A stretch of DNA of 31,238 nucleotides. It comes from Pseudomonadota bacterium (GTDB lineage: Bacteria; Pseudomonadota; Alphaproteobacteria; Rhizobiales; Xanthobacteraceae). Shown piece by piece: positions 1 through 7,043 of this stretch. How positions within the stretch are numbered: position 1 is the stretch's first letter; each line of letters opens with the position of its first letter. Below the pieces are notes generated by a model. The model worked only from the letters and a program-made list of their open reading frames with translations. It was not told the origin of the DNA and did not search any database. Position numbers and translations under genes: made by a program. The stretch covers positions 1-31,238 of the forward strand of contig JAJYAH010000007.1 of NCBI GenBank assembly GCA_021779635.1, in the 5' to 3' direction.

Positions 1-42
1 CACAACCTCCTGAAGCTGTTCACCCTCGTAAACGCCGCCTGA
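1..42 (+). CDS. Possible C-terminal end of a transposase (partial, runs off left edge)
   Basis: The first 14 codons read HNLLKLFTLVNAA followed by a TGA stop. An N-L-L-K-L-type ending is common at the C-terminus of IS5/IS1182-like DDE transposases, so this may be the tail of an insertion sequence lying mostly outside the window. Thirteen residues are too few for a firm call. No clear terminal inverted repeat follows. A 12-bp direct repeat (ATCTGGACGGGC at 81-92 and 132-143) lies between this tail and the next gene and may belong to the element's edge. It could equally be the end of any unrelated protein. Confidence 0.3.
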   Translation, partial: HNLLKLFTLVNAA

Positions 43-270
43 GCCGGCTAACTTGCCAATAAATGCCCGTCGTAACGCCTATCTGGACGGGCTCCTAGAC
101 AACGGGATCACGGGGCAAATACTGTATCGTCATCTGGACGGGCCTGAACCTGCCTTGTCGTGCGAATTTTGCTGGATTCAAGGCTTGGAATTCGAACCCA
201 AGTTTCGAGCCGAACGTATCTGTTTGGCGATATTGACTTGAAAATTCCCGCGTCCGGATCATCCGCGTCC

Positions 271-1413
271 ATGGCCACCGGCGACACATTCTACAGCGAC
301 ATTCCGGTCTTTCGCGGCTTTGCCAGCCTGATGGACCCGGCACTTTATTCGCCGCTGCCCGATGACTGGAGCATCGGCATCGCCGATATCGTGGAATCGA
401 CCAAGGCGATCGCCGAGCAGCGCTACAAGGCGGTCAACATGGCTGGTGCTTCGGTGATCGCGGCCGCCACCAATGCACTGGAGGGGCGGGAATTTCCGTT
501 CGTGTTCGGCGGCGACGGCGCAAGTTTTGCGGTCTCGCCGGACGATCTTGAGCGCGCCCGCGAGGCGCTGGCGGCGACCGCGATCTGGGTTGAGGAGAGC
601 CTCAACCTGGTGATGCGGGTGGCGCTGGTGCCGGTTGCCGCGATACGGGCGCAGGGCCTCGACGTCCGCGTCGCGCGGTTCGGCCCGTCGCCGAATCTGT
701 CCTATGCGATGTTTTCCGGCGGCGGTCTCGGCTGGGCGGAAGCCGCGATGAAGCGCGGCGAGTTCGCGGTGAAGGTCGCGCCACCGGGAACACAGCCCGA
801 CCTCACCGGGCTATCGTGCCGGTTCGAGGAAATTCCATCGGCGCGCGGCGTGATCCTCTCGGTGCTGGTGATGCCGGCGGCGGCCGATCCCAAGGCCTTT
901 CGCAAGCTGATCGAAGACGTCGTCGCGCTGGTCGAGCGCAGCCCGGATTCGGGACGGCCGGTGCCGGCGGCCGGCCCGCCGCTGCGGTGGCCGCCGGCCG
1001 GAGCCGATTTCGAGGCACGCGCCGCCCGCGGAGGATCGCTGTTCAGGCGACGGGCGTTCGTGCTTGCCTACTCGCTGTTCGCCTATCTGGTGATGCGCTT
1101 CGGCATCAGCGTCGGCGGCTTCGTGCCGAAAACCTACGTCGAGCAGGTGGTGGAGAATTCCGATTTCCGAAAATATGACGACGGATTGCGCATGGTGCTG
1201 GATTGCACGCCGGAACTGGAACGCGCGCTGACCCAGCGCCTCGCGGCGGCGGCTTTGTCGGGAATCGCGCGCTATGGCCTGCATCGGCAGGATGCGGCGA
1301 TGATGACTTGCTTTACGCCTTCGGCGTTGCGCAGCGATCACGTGCATTTCATCGACGGCGCGCGCGGCGGTTATGCCTCGGCGGCGACGGCGCTGAAGGC
1401 GACGCCGGCCTGA
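271..1413 (+). CDS. DUF3095 family protein, nucleotide-cyclase-like
   Basis: A 380-residue protein matching the DUF3095 family. I chose the ATG at 271 because the family-like sequence begins there (MATGDTFYSDIPVF); the 37 residues upstream look like untranslated DNA. Two stretches recall class III nucleotide cyclases: IADIVEST (about residues 38-45, metal-binding Asp candidate D39) and FVFGGDGA (77-84, Asp candidate D82). The C-terminal half contains a hydrophobic stretch (about 265-285) and a conserved-looking end, HVHFIDGARGGYASAA. No partner domain or signal peptide is visible. The gene is monocistronic and convergent with the DUF2147 gene. The family has no established reaction; cyclase activity is inferred only from motif resemblance. 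Confidence 0.75.
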   Translation: MATGDTFYSDIPVFRGFASLMDPALYSPLPDDWSIGIADIVESTKAIAEQRYKAVNMAGASVIAAATNALEGREFPFVFGGDGASFAVSPDDLERAREALAATAIWVEESLNLVMRVALVPVAAIRAQGLDVRVARFGPSPNLSYAMFSGGGLGWAEAAMKRGEFAVKVAPPGTQPDLTGLSCRFEEIPSARGVILSVLVMPAAADPKAFRKLIEDVVALVERSPDSGRPVPAAGPPLRWPPAGADFEARAARGGSLFRRRAFVLAYSLFAYLVMRFGISVGGFVPKTYVEQVVENSDFRKYDDGLRMVLDCTPELERALTQRLAAAALSGIARYGLHRQDAAMMTCFTPSALRSDHVHFIDGARGGYASAATALKATPA

Positions 1414-1462
1414 CCACAGTGGTTCGCGTGAAGGAAACGCGCCAAATAAAAGAATCAGGGCA

Positions 1463-1906
1463 TTATCGTCCCGCTCGGCTCCAGGTCTCCCCACCGCAAA
1501 GCGCGCCGACGCAACCTTCAACTCTCAAACTCTGCGGGCCGGCCACCGAGATGCTGCTCGCATAGGACTGGCCGTCATCGGCGTTGTCGATCTGGCCGGA
1601 CCATTTGTTCGGGCCGACTGGCCGCATGCCGCTGAACAGCGGAAGCCCGATCATCGGACGTCTTGCCAGCGCTGGGTTGGGATTCTTGTCGTCGACTTCG
1701 GGCTTCCCGGTGGCCGCATTGATCGGATCTCTCAGCCAGACGATGACGCCGCAGATTCCCCCGCCGCATTTGCTGACACGCACCTTGGCGTCGCCCGCCT
1801 GCGTCAACCAGATGCCGCTCACCTCGCCGCCGGCCTGAGCCTTGGCAGGCGATGCGCCCAGCAGCGCCGTCGAAATCAAAAGCACGAAACCTAGTCTGCA
1901 AGCCAT
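1463..1906 (-). CDS. Secreted DUF2147 domain protein
   Basis: A 147-residue exported protein. The start at 1906 is favoured over an upstream ATG because a good ribosome binding site (GGGAGG) lies just before it and a clean signal peptide follows: MACRLGFVLLISTALLGAS, with probable cleavage after AKA. The mature part has the DUF2147 pattern: SGIWLTQAGDAKVRVSKCGGGICGVIVWLRDP near the start, then two further Cys residues in CVGALC. DUF2147 proteins are small periplasmic beta-barrel-like proteins of unknown function, often induced by envelope stress. The four cysteines could form two disulfides. It is convergent with the DUF3095 gene, with 49 bp between the stops. Confidence 0.85.
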   Translation of the reverse strand: MACRLGFVLLISTALLGASPAKAQAGGEVSGIWLTQAGDAKVRVSKCGGGICGVIVWLRDPINAATGKPEVDDKNPNPALARRPMIGLPLFSGMRPVGPNKWSGQIDNADDGQSYASSISVAGPQSLRVEGCVGALCGGETWSRAGR

Positions 1907-2009
1907 GGAGTCCTCCCGGGAGCAACATGTCTGCATAGCAATAAATCAAATTTGTGCAACGCCGTATCCATGGTGCCAACCGTACCTGCCTCAGCACGGG
2001 CGTGCCTGG

Positions 2010-2537
2010 TCACCAGGGCAGGCCGCAGAGATCGAGGACGCCACGCGGTGGCATGCGCTTGAGGTGATAAACATACGGCGCGATGGCCTCGAAGCGAACC
2101 CGCCCTTCGGGTTGGTCGGCATAGATCTCGCCCTCGAACGGCTTCCAGCCGCGGCCGATGTAAAACGGCGCGTTGTGCGGCTCGCAAAACAGCAGCGCGA
2201 AATCCGTGGCGCCTTCGTCCTTCAGGGTTTGAATCGCCGCATTGAGCGCAATGCTGGCGTAGCCGTGGCGCCGGCTATCTTCACGGGTCATGACGGCGCC
2301 GATGCCGCCGGCGCGAAACTTGCGCCCGTTCCATTTGACCTCGCGGCGATAGATGCCGACATGGCAAAGCACGTCCTCCGATTCATCCCGAACCAGCACC
2401 CGCAGGTCGGCGCGGGCAAAGACGATGCCGGCCCAGGGCAGCTTTTTGACGACATCGGGCGGCCAAACCGCTTTGTACAACGGTTCCGCCAGGGGCCACG
2501 ATGCGTCTCCGTTCAAGACGTCGATCTCGATGCTCAT
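2010..2537 (-). CDS. GNAT family N-acetyltransferase
   Basis: A 175-residue protein starting MSIEIDVLNGDA at the ATG at 2537, preceded by an AGGAGCG ribosome binding site; 26 residues further upstream remain open but look non-coding. The central part holds GNAT motif A (GGIGAVMTREDSRRHGYAS), with the R-x-x-G-x-A loop that binds acetyl-CoA pyrophosphate, and a later FYIGRGW typical of motif B in this superfamily. The substrate cannot be read from the sequence. It lies 28 bp downstream of the alpha/beta hydrolase gene and probably shares its transcript. The length is also close to that of NodA-type acyltransferases, but I see no specific NodA signature. Confidence 0.8.
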   Translation of the reverse strand: MSIEIDVLNGDASWPLAEPLYKAVWPPDVVKKLPWAGIVFARADLRVLVRDESEDVLCHVGIYRREVKWNGRKFRAGGIGAVMTREDSRRHGYASIALNAAIQTLKDEGATDFALLFCEPHNAPFYIGRGWKPFEGEIYADQPEGRVRFEAIAPYVYHLKRMPPRGVLDLCGLPW

Positions 2538-2565
2538 TGCGCTCCTGCCTCGGTCAAACGATCCG

Positions 2566-3480
2566 CTACGCGTGGCCCTCCAGGGGTGAATGCGCGCGCA
2601 GGGCGTTGCCGGCAATGGCCAGCGCCACGGTCTCGTATAGTCCCGGCGGAATTTCGTGGCCCATGCCCTCGATCACGCGCAGTTCGGCATGCTTGATATT
2701 GGCCGCGGTGTCCTCGCCGCCGGCGAGCGGAATCAAAGGGTCGGCGGCTCCGTGCAGCACAAGAGTAGGCACAGCGATCGTGTTCAGCCGCGCACGGCGG
2801 TCGCCTTGGGCGACGATAGCCGCAATCTGGCGACCGAAACCGGCTGGATCATAGGCGCGTTTGGCCTCGCTAAGGGCCTGGGCGCGCTGCGCCACCTCGT
2901 CAAAGGGAAAGGCGGGGCTACCCAGAATGCGGGCTGCACGGACGCTATGATCAAGGAAGCCCTTCTCATCCAGCGACGGATTCGGCGCGCGTTGCGTCAG
3001 CACCGCCATCGCCTCCGGCGAGGATGGCGGCAGGCCGGGATTGCCGCTGCTGGACATGATGGAGGTTAGCGTCAATGTGCGCTCGGGATGCTCGCTGGCC
3101 ACGATCTGGGCGATCGTGCCGCCCATCGAGCGGCCGACGATGTGCGCTCGTTCGATACCGAGCGCGCCGAGAAGCGCGACCGCGTCGTCGGCCATATCGT
3201 CAAGGGTGTAGGGAACAGCCGGCCGTTCTCCGCGCGCCAGCGCACCGGCCACCGCGGCCAGATCGGGTACTGGCGAGTCCGCAAAATGCGTGGAAAGGCC
3301 AACGTCGCGATTGTCGAACCGGATCACATGGAAACCCTGCGCCGCCAGCTTCTCGCAGAACGGCGCGGTCCAGCGGATCATCTGCACGCCCAACCCGGAG
3401 ATCAAGAGAATGGGCTCGGCGTCTTCGGACCCGAAGCTGTCGTGCTCAATACTGATCCCATTGACGTGGGCCTTCGGCAT
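2566..3480 (-). CDS. Alpha/beta hydrolase
   Basis: A 304-residue alpha/beta hydrolase starting MPKAHVNGISIEHDSFG at 3480; the 30 upstream residues are open but lack family-like sequence. The catalytic triad is readable: nucleophile S118 in GRSMGG, acid D247 in HGAADPLIP, and base H275 in GMGHEIP. The oxyanion region is ISGLGVQMIRW. It resembles the esterase/methylesterase branch that includes aklanonic-type methylesterases, but the substrate is unknown. No signal peptide is present, so it is probably cytosolic. It is the first gene of a two-gene leftward unit with the GNAT gene and is divergent from sodB, with about 300 bp between the starts. Confidence 0.85.
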   Translation of the reverse strand: MPKAHVNGISIEHDSFGSEDAEPILLISGLGVQMIRWTAPFCEKLAAQGFHVIRFDNRDVGLSTHFADSPVPDLAAVAGALARGERPAVPYTLDDMADDAVALLGALGIERAHIVGRSMGGTIAQIVASEHPERTLTLTSIMSSSGNPGLPPSSPEAMAVLTQRAPNPSLDEKGFLDHSVRAARILGSPAFPFDEVAQRAQALSEAKRAYDPAGFGRQIAAIVAQGDRRARLNTIAVPTLVLHGAADPLIPLAGGEDTAANIKHAELRVIEGMGHEIPPGLYETVALAIAGNALRAHSPLEGHA

Positions 3481-3706
3481 GACGGTTTTTCCCGGTGACG
3501 GTTCGCGGCGGTAAATCCTATAGGGGGCAAGTTCGGCGACGACAAACACGGCCGCGTCCGTCGCCGCCATGCCGGGAGCGCGACCCCCTCATTCAAATTC
3601 CCGACAAGGTCTTGATTCTGGATTTCAATTCGACGCGGGGCGCCTCACAACATGTGCGCCATGCGAAGGCGGCATTCCCCCCCAAATTGCGGTGTTTAAG
3701 ACCGAT

Positions 3707-3731
3707 GGAACCTTCTATAAGGGTTCCCGTT
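3707..3731 (+). promoter_or_regulatory. EcfG-type general stress promoter upstream of sodB
   Basis: GGAAC (3707-3711), a 16-base spacer and CGTT (3728-3731) match the alphaproteobacterial sigma-EcfG consensus GGAAC-N16/17-CGTT exactly. It points at sodB, whose ATG is 49 bp downstream of the -10 element. The spacer also contains an inverted GGAACC...GGTTCC, which could be coincidental or an operator. Elsewhere in the 3481-3779 interval I see no gene. Confidence 0.7.
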
Positions 3732-3779
3732 AAACCCAATCTCCTGAGCCAGTTCTCCCATCATCGCGGACATCATCCC

Positions 3780-4376
3780 ATGACCTTCACGCTTCCCAAT
3801 CTGCCTTACGCCCACGACGCCCTGGCGCCCCATATGTCGAAGGAAACGCTGGAATACCACCACGACAAGCATCATCAGGCTTACGTGACCAACGGAAACA
3901 ACGCGATCAAGGGGACCGAATTCGAGGGCAAGTCCCTCGAGGAGATCGTCAAGGGGTCGTTCGGGAAGAATCCGGCCGTGTTCAACAATGCCGGACAGCA
4001 CTACAACCATACCCATTTCTGGAACTGGATGAAGCCGAATGGCGGCGGCAACAAATTGCCCGGCCGCCTGGAAAAGAAGATCACCGAGGACCTCGGCGGC
4101 CTTGAGAAATTCAAGACCGATTTCGCCGCCGCCGGCGTCGGCCAGTTCGGCTCGGGCTGGGCCTGGCTGTCGGTGAAGAACGGCAAGCTCGAAATCTCCA
4201 AGACACCCAACGGCGAAAGTCCCCTGGTGCACGGCGCGACGCCGATCCTCGGCGTCGACGTCTGGGAGCACTCCTATTACATCGATTATCGCAACCGCCG
4301 TCCGGATTATCTGAAGGCGTTTGTCGATCATCTGGTGAACTGGGAATATGTCGACCAGTTGTTCTCGAAAGCCTGA
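3780..4376 (+). CDS. sodB: Superoxide dismutase, iron type
   Basis: A 198-residue superoxide dismutase, the usual length for bacterial Fe/Mn SODs. It starts at 3780 (MTFTLPNLPYAHDALAPH), exactly the family N-terminus; the upstream in-frame extension is not part of the protein. Metal ligands by alignment to E. coli SodB from memory are H27, H77 (NHTHFW), D160 and H164 (DVWEHSYY). The Gln at 73 just before the second ligand is the iron-type position, so Fe is favoured, although cambialistic use cannot be excluded. No signal peptide, hence cytosolic. The enzyme dismutates superoxide to peroxide and oxygen. An EcfG-type promoter upstream suggests induction in the general stress response. Confidence 0.96.
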   Translation: MTFTLPNLPYAHDALAPHMSKETLEYHHDKHHQAYVTNGNNAIKGTEFEGKSLEEIVKGSFGKNPAVFNNAGQHYNHTHFWNWMKPNGGGNKLPGRLEKKITEDLGGLEKFKTDFAAAGVGQFGSGWAWLSVKNGKLEISKTPNGESPLVHGATPILGVDVWEHSYYIDYRNRRPDYLKAFVDHLVNWEYVDQLFSKA

Positions 4377-4461
4377 CGCATTCGACGCGTCAGGCTTTGC
4401 GACGCGTCAATCTCCGGCATCTATCCCGAGGGCGGCAGCTTCAACTGCCGCCCTTTCGTTT
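4372..4461 (+). terminator. Hairpins after sodB, second one terminator-like
   Basis: Two stem-loops follow sodB. The first (4372-4394, CCTGACGC/GCGTCAGG) overlaps the stop codon. The second (4430-4453) pairs GGGCGGCAG with CTGCCGCCC across a 6-base loop and is followed by TTTCGTTT, a short imperfect T-tract. The second is a reasonable rho-independent terminator between sodB and crcB. Confidence 0.6.
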
Positions 4462-4560
4462 GGCGCCCTTTGCGTTGCCGTTTCATGATGCTTGCGGGGA
4501 TCGCGGGCTTGCTGCAGAACCTGCCGTGCCGGTGGTCTGATCTTTTCGTCGCGGGAACAT

Positions 4561-4938
4561 ATGATGGGTTACCTCCTTGTTTTTTTCGGTGGCGGTCTCG
4601 GCGCCACGCTGCGCCACGCCGTCAACGTTGCGTGCGCGCGCGGGCTCGGCACGTCATTTCCCTACGGGACGTTCATCATCAACATCACCGGCTCGATCGT
4701 GATGGGCCTGATCGCGGGCTATCTCGCGTTCAAGGGCGAGGCGTCGCAGCCATGGCGCCTGTTTCTGATGACCGGCATTCTCGGCGGCTACACCACGTTT
4801 TCGGCGTTCTCGCTCGATACCGCGCTGCTCTATGAGCGGGGCGAAATCGGGCTTGCGTTGTTCTACGTGCTGGGCTCGGTGGTGTTTGCGATCGCTGGCC
4901 TGTTCGCCGGCCTCGCGCTGGTGCGCCATCTGACCTGA
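4561..4938 (+). CDS. crcB: Fluoride channel CrcB/Fluc
   Basis: A 125-residue, four-helix membrane protein of the CrcB/Fluc family, which exports fluoride as a dual-topology dimer. Visible family marks: GGGLGATLRH in helix 1, the helix-2 Asn in PYGTFIINITGS (N41), and the helix-3 break GGYTTFSAFS (75-84), which supplies the central Na+ site and the Phe-box residues F80 and F83. Two adjacent ATGs (4561, 4564) are possible starts; GGGAAC lies just upstream as a weak ribosome binding site. Only one crcB copy is present, consistent with a homodimer. I do not see a fluoride riboswitch consensus in the 100 bases upstream. Confidence 0.93.
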   Translation: MMGYLLVFFGGGLGATLRHAVNVACARGLGTSFPYGTFIINITGSIVMGLIAGYLAFKGEASQPWRLFLMTGILGGYTTFSAFSLDTALLYERGEIGLALFYVLGSVVFAIAGLFAGLALVRHLT

Positions 4939-5000
4939 AACCTCTTTGGCAATCTTGTAGGACTGCCGCTGAAGCGCGCATGGGTCTTTGTCGTGCTTCC

Positions 5001-5018
5001 AATTATTTGAATTATTTG
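5001..5018 (+). repeat. 9-bp tandem repeat in the znu upstream region
   Basis: AATTATTTG occurs twice in tandem in an otherwise GC-rich spacer between crcB and the zinc operon. The role is unknown. It could be an AT-rich promoter-proximal element or chance. Confidence 0.4.
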
Positions 5019-5109
5019 AATCGGCGTGCGCGGTCGTCTCGTTGCCTTTCCCGCCGGCGGCCGGAGGCGACGGTGGTGCGATTGGCCAGCGATAGGGTCG
5101 GCGGGGGCC

Positions 5110-5141
5110 TTGTGGATGCTCGTTATGTTATATTATAACAT
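5110..5141 (+). promoter_or_regulatory. Zur box overlapping the promoter of the zinc operon
   Basis: Positions 5125-5141 form a 17-bp palindrome, ATGTTATA-T-TATAACAT, which fits the alphaproteobacterial Zur operator. It lies in GC-rich DNA directly before the zinc-uptake genes. TATAAC (5134-5139) inside it can serve as a -10 box, with TTGTGG (5110-5115) as a -35 at 18-bp spacing, so bound Zur would block RNA polymerase when zinc is plentiful. The predicted transcription start falls on or next to the ATG codons at 5144/5147, so a leaderless mRNA is possible. Confidence 0.85.
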
Positions 5142-5143
5142 CC

Positions 5144-5353
5144 ATGATGACCCCTTCCGCTCCCCATGACCACAGCCATGACCACCCTGCCAGCCGTGGC
5201 TACACCCATGCGCACAGCCACGGGCCGGCTTCGCCGCATCCGCCGCAGGCCGCATCCTGGTCGATCCTGCGCATGACCGTCATCGCCCGGCTTGGGGCCG
5301 CGCTCGCGGTCAGCGCCGGCCTGTGGGCGACGGTATGGCTTTCGATGAGGTGA
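5144..5353 (+). CDS. Small His-rich single-span membrane protein (zinc operon leader gene)
   Basis: A 69-residue protein I do not recognise as a named family. Residues 1-32 hold eight histidines in alternating patterns (HDHSHDH at 8-14, THAHSHG at 21-27), typical of zinc- or nickel-binding tails. Residues about 46-67 form one hydrophobic span. R43 and R49 before the span suggest that the His tail is on the cytoplasmic side. It starts 3 bp after the Zur palindrome with no Shine-Dalgarno sequence, and ends 2 bp before znuC, so it is the first cistron of the zinc operon. Plausible roles are a zinc buffer or a ZnuB/ZnuC partner. The alternative start at 5147 removes one residue. Confidence 0.7.
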   Translation: MMTPSAPHDHSHDHPASRGYTHAHSHGPASPHPPQAASWSILRMTVIARLGAALAVSAGLWATVWLSMR

Positions 5354-5355
5354 GC

Positions 5356-6114
5356 ATGACGTCGCAACTGCAATTCCGTGACGTGACGCTCGGCTATGAT
5401 CGGCATCCGGCGGTGCATCACCTCAGCGGCGAGGTCGCGTCGGGCGCGCTGCTGGCGCTCGTCGGTCCCAACGGCGCCGGCAAATCGACGCTGTTTCGAG
5501 GTCTGGTCGGCATTATCAAGCCGCTGGCGGGCACGATCCTGACCGGCGATCTCGATGTCAGGGATATCGCCTATCTGCCGCAGACCGCCGATATCGATCG
5601 CAGCTTTCCGATCTCGGTGTTCGATTTCGTCGGCACCGGGCTTTGGCGCGTCACCGGGTTTTTCGGCGGCATGGGCAAGTCCGCGCGCGACCGAATCGCC
5701 CAGGCGCTCGCCGCGGTCGGCCTCAATGGTTTCGAGAACCGCACCATCGGTACGCTGTCCGGCGGCCAGATGCAGCGCATGCTGTTTGCGCGGGTGTTGT
5801 TGCAGGACGCCCGCATGATCGTGCTCGACGAACCGTTCAACGCCATCGACGCCAAGACCTCGGCCGACCTGCTGGCGCTGGTGCTGCGCTGGCATGCCGA
5901 GAAGCGCACAGTGCTGGCTGCGCTGCACGACATGGACCTGGTGCGCGCCAATTTCCCGGAAACCCTGCTGCTGGCGCGCGCGCCGGTGGCCTGGGGCGCG
6001 ACCGCCGAGGTGCTGACCGCGGAGAACCTCTCGCAGGCGCGGCGGATGTGCGAAGCTTTCGACGACAGCGCCGCCGCCTGCGCCGTCGACGATCTGCCTT
6101 CCCGGGCCGCCTGA
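5356..6114 (+). CDS. znuC: Zinc ABC transporter ATP-binding protein
   Basis: A 252-residue ABC ATPase. All signature motifs are present: Walker A GPNGAGKST (37-45), Q-loop Q76, signature LSGGQ (134-138), Walker B MIVLDEP (154-160) and switch H191. The ATG at 5356 is preferred because GAGGTGAGC precedes it and the domain begins at once (LQFRDVTLGYD); an upstream in-frame ATG lies within the preceding gene. It powers import through ZnuB. It follows the His-rich microprotein with a 2-bp gap, implying coupled translation, and precedes znuB by 48 bp. Manganese or mixed specificity cannot be excluded from the ATPase alone; the Zur box argues for zinc. Confidence 0.92.
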   Translation: MTSQLQFRDVTLGYDRHPAVHHLSGEVASGALLALVGPNGAGKSTLFRGLVGIIKPLAGTILTGDLDVRDIAYLPQTADIDRSFPISVFDFVGTGLWRVTGFFGGMGKSARDRIAQALAAVGLNGFENRTIGTLSGGQMQRMLFARVLLQDARMIVLDEPFNAIDAKTSADLLALVLRWHAEKRTVLAALHDMDLVRANFPETLLLARAPVAWGATAEVLTAENLSQARRMCEAFDDSAAACAVDDLPSRAA

Positions 6115-6162
6115 ACCCCATGAATCGAGAGAGTATCGATAGCGATATGGATCGAGTGTACG

Positions 6163-7032
6163 ATGATCTATGACGCGCTGGTCGCGCCCTTCACCGAATT
6201 CGAATTCATGCGCCGGGCGCTGGCGGCGGTGATCGCGCTGGCGCTGGGCGGCGCGCCGATCGGCGTGTTCCTGATGCTGCGGCGGATGAGCCTGGTCGGC
6301 GACGCGATGTCGCACGCGATCCTGCCGGGTGCCGCGATCGGCTTCCTGCTGTCGGGGCTCAATCTGTTCGCGATGACGACCGGCGGATTGATCGCCGGCT
6401 TCACGGTTGCGATTCTGGCGGGCCTGGTGGCGCGCAATACGGAACTGAAAGAAGACGCCTCGCTCGCTGCCTTCTATCTGGTGTCGCTGGCGCTCGGCGT
6501 CACCATCGTGTCCATCAAGGGCACCAATATCGATCTGCTCCATGTGCTGTTCGGCAACGTCCTGGCGATGGACGACCAGACCCTGCTGGTCATCGCCTTC
6601 AACACGACGATCACGCTGCTCGTGCTGGCGGTGATCTACCGTCCGCTGGTGATCGAGTGTGTCGATCCGGTCTTTTTGCGCACCGTGAGCCGCGCCGGCG
6701 CGCCGGCGCATCTGGCGTTTCTGGCGCTGGTCGTGGTCAATCTGGTCAACGGCTTTCATGCGCTCGGCACTTTGCTGGCGGTCGGGCTGATGATCCTGCC
6801 GGCCGGTATTGCGCGGTTCTGGTCGCGCGATATCTCCGGCATGATCTGCATCGCGGTGGTGAGTGCGATGCTGTCCGGCTATGCCGGACTGGTCCTGTCG
6901 TTTCAGACCAGGATCCCGTCGGGGCCTGCGATCATTCTGGTCGCGGCGGCGCTGAACGTGGCCTCGATGCTGTTCGGCAGCGTCGGCGGCCTGGTCCGGC
7001 AGCTGTTTCCTGGCCGCCATCTCGAAGCGTAG
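6163..7032 (+). CDS. znuB: Zinc ABC transporter permease
   Basis: A 289-residue inner-membrane permease of the ABC-3 family (ZnuB/MntB/TroC), with roughly eight hydrophobic segments. The family stretch SLVGDAMSHAILPGAAIGF near residues 44-62 and the later GTLLAVGLMILPAGIARFWS are typical; the second is near the ATPase coupling region. The start at 6163 gives MIYDALVAPFTEFEFMRRAL, which matches the usual short N-terminus, though the ribosome binding site is weak. It lies 48 bp after znuC and 11 bp before znuA, so the three genes form one transcript under the upstream Zur box. The protein forms the membrane pore for zinc delivered by ZnuA. Confidence 0.92.
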   Translation: MIYDALVAPFTEFEFMRRALAAVIALALGGAPIGVFLMLRRMSLVGDAMSHAILPGAAIGFLLSGLNLFAMTTGGLIAGFTVAILAGLVARNTELKEDASLAAFYLVSLALGVTIVSIKGTNIDLLHVLFGNVLAMDDQTLLVIAFNTTITLLVLAVIYRPLVIECVDPVFLRTVSRAGAPAHLAFLALVVVNLVNGFHALGTLLAVGLMILPAGIARFWSRDISGMICIAVVSAMLSGYAGLVLSFQTRIPSGPAIILVAAALNVASMLFGSVGGLVRQLFPGRHLEA

Positions 7033-7043
7033 AGGTCAACGCC

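Noticed and set aside
4462..4560. Fluoride riboswitch upstream of crcB
   Set aside because: The spacer lacks the conserved GGnGAUGG start and the downstream CUGAUGGCUCCUAC-like block; no pseudoknot-compatible pairing was found by eye.
5200..7020. 606-residue reverse-strand frame across znuC and znuB
   Set aside because: It is antisense to two well-supported ABC transporter genes and is rich in His, Gln, Arg and Asp, the usual shadow composition of GC-rich genes.
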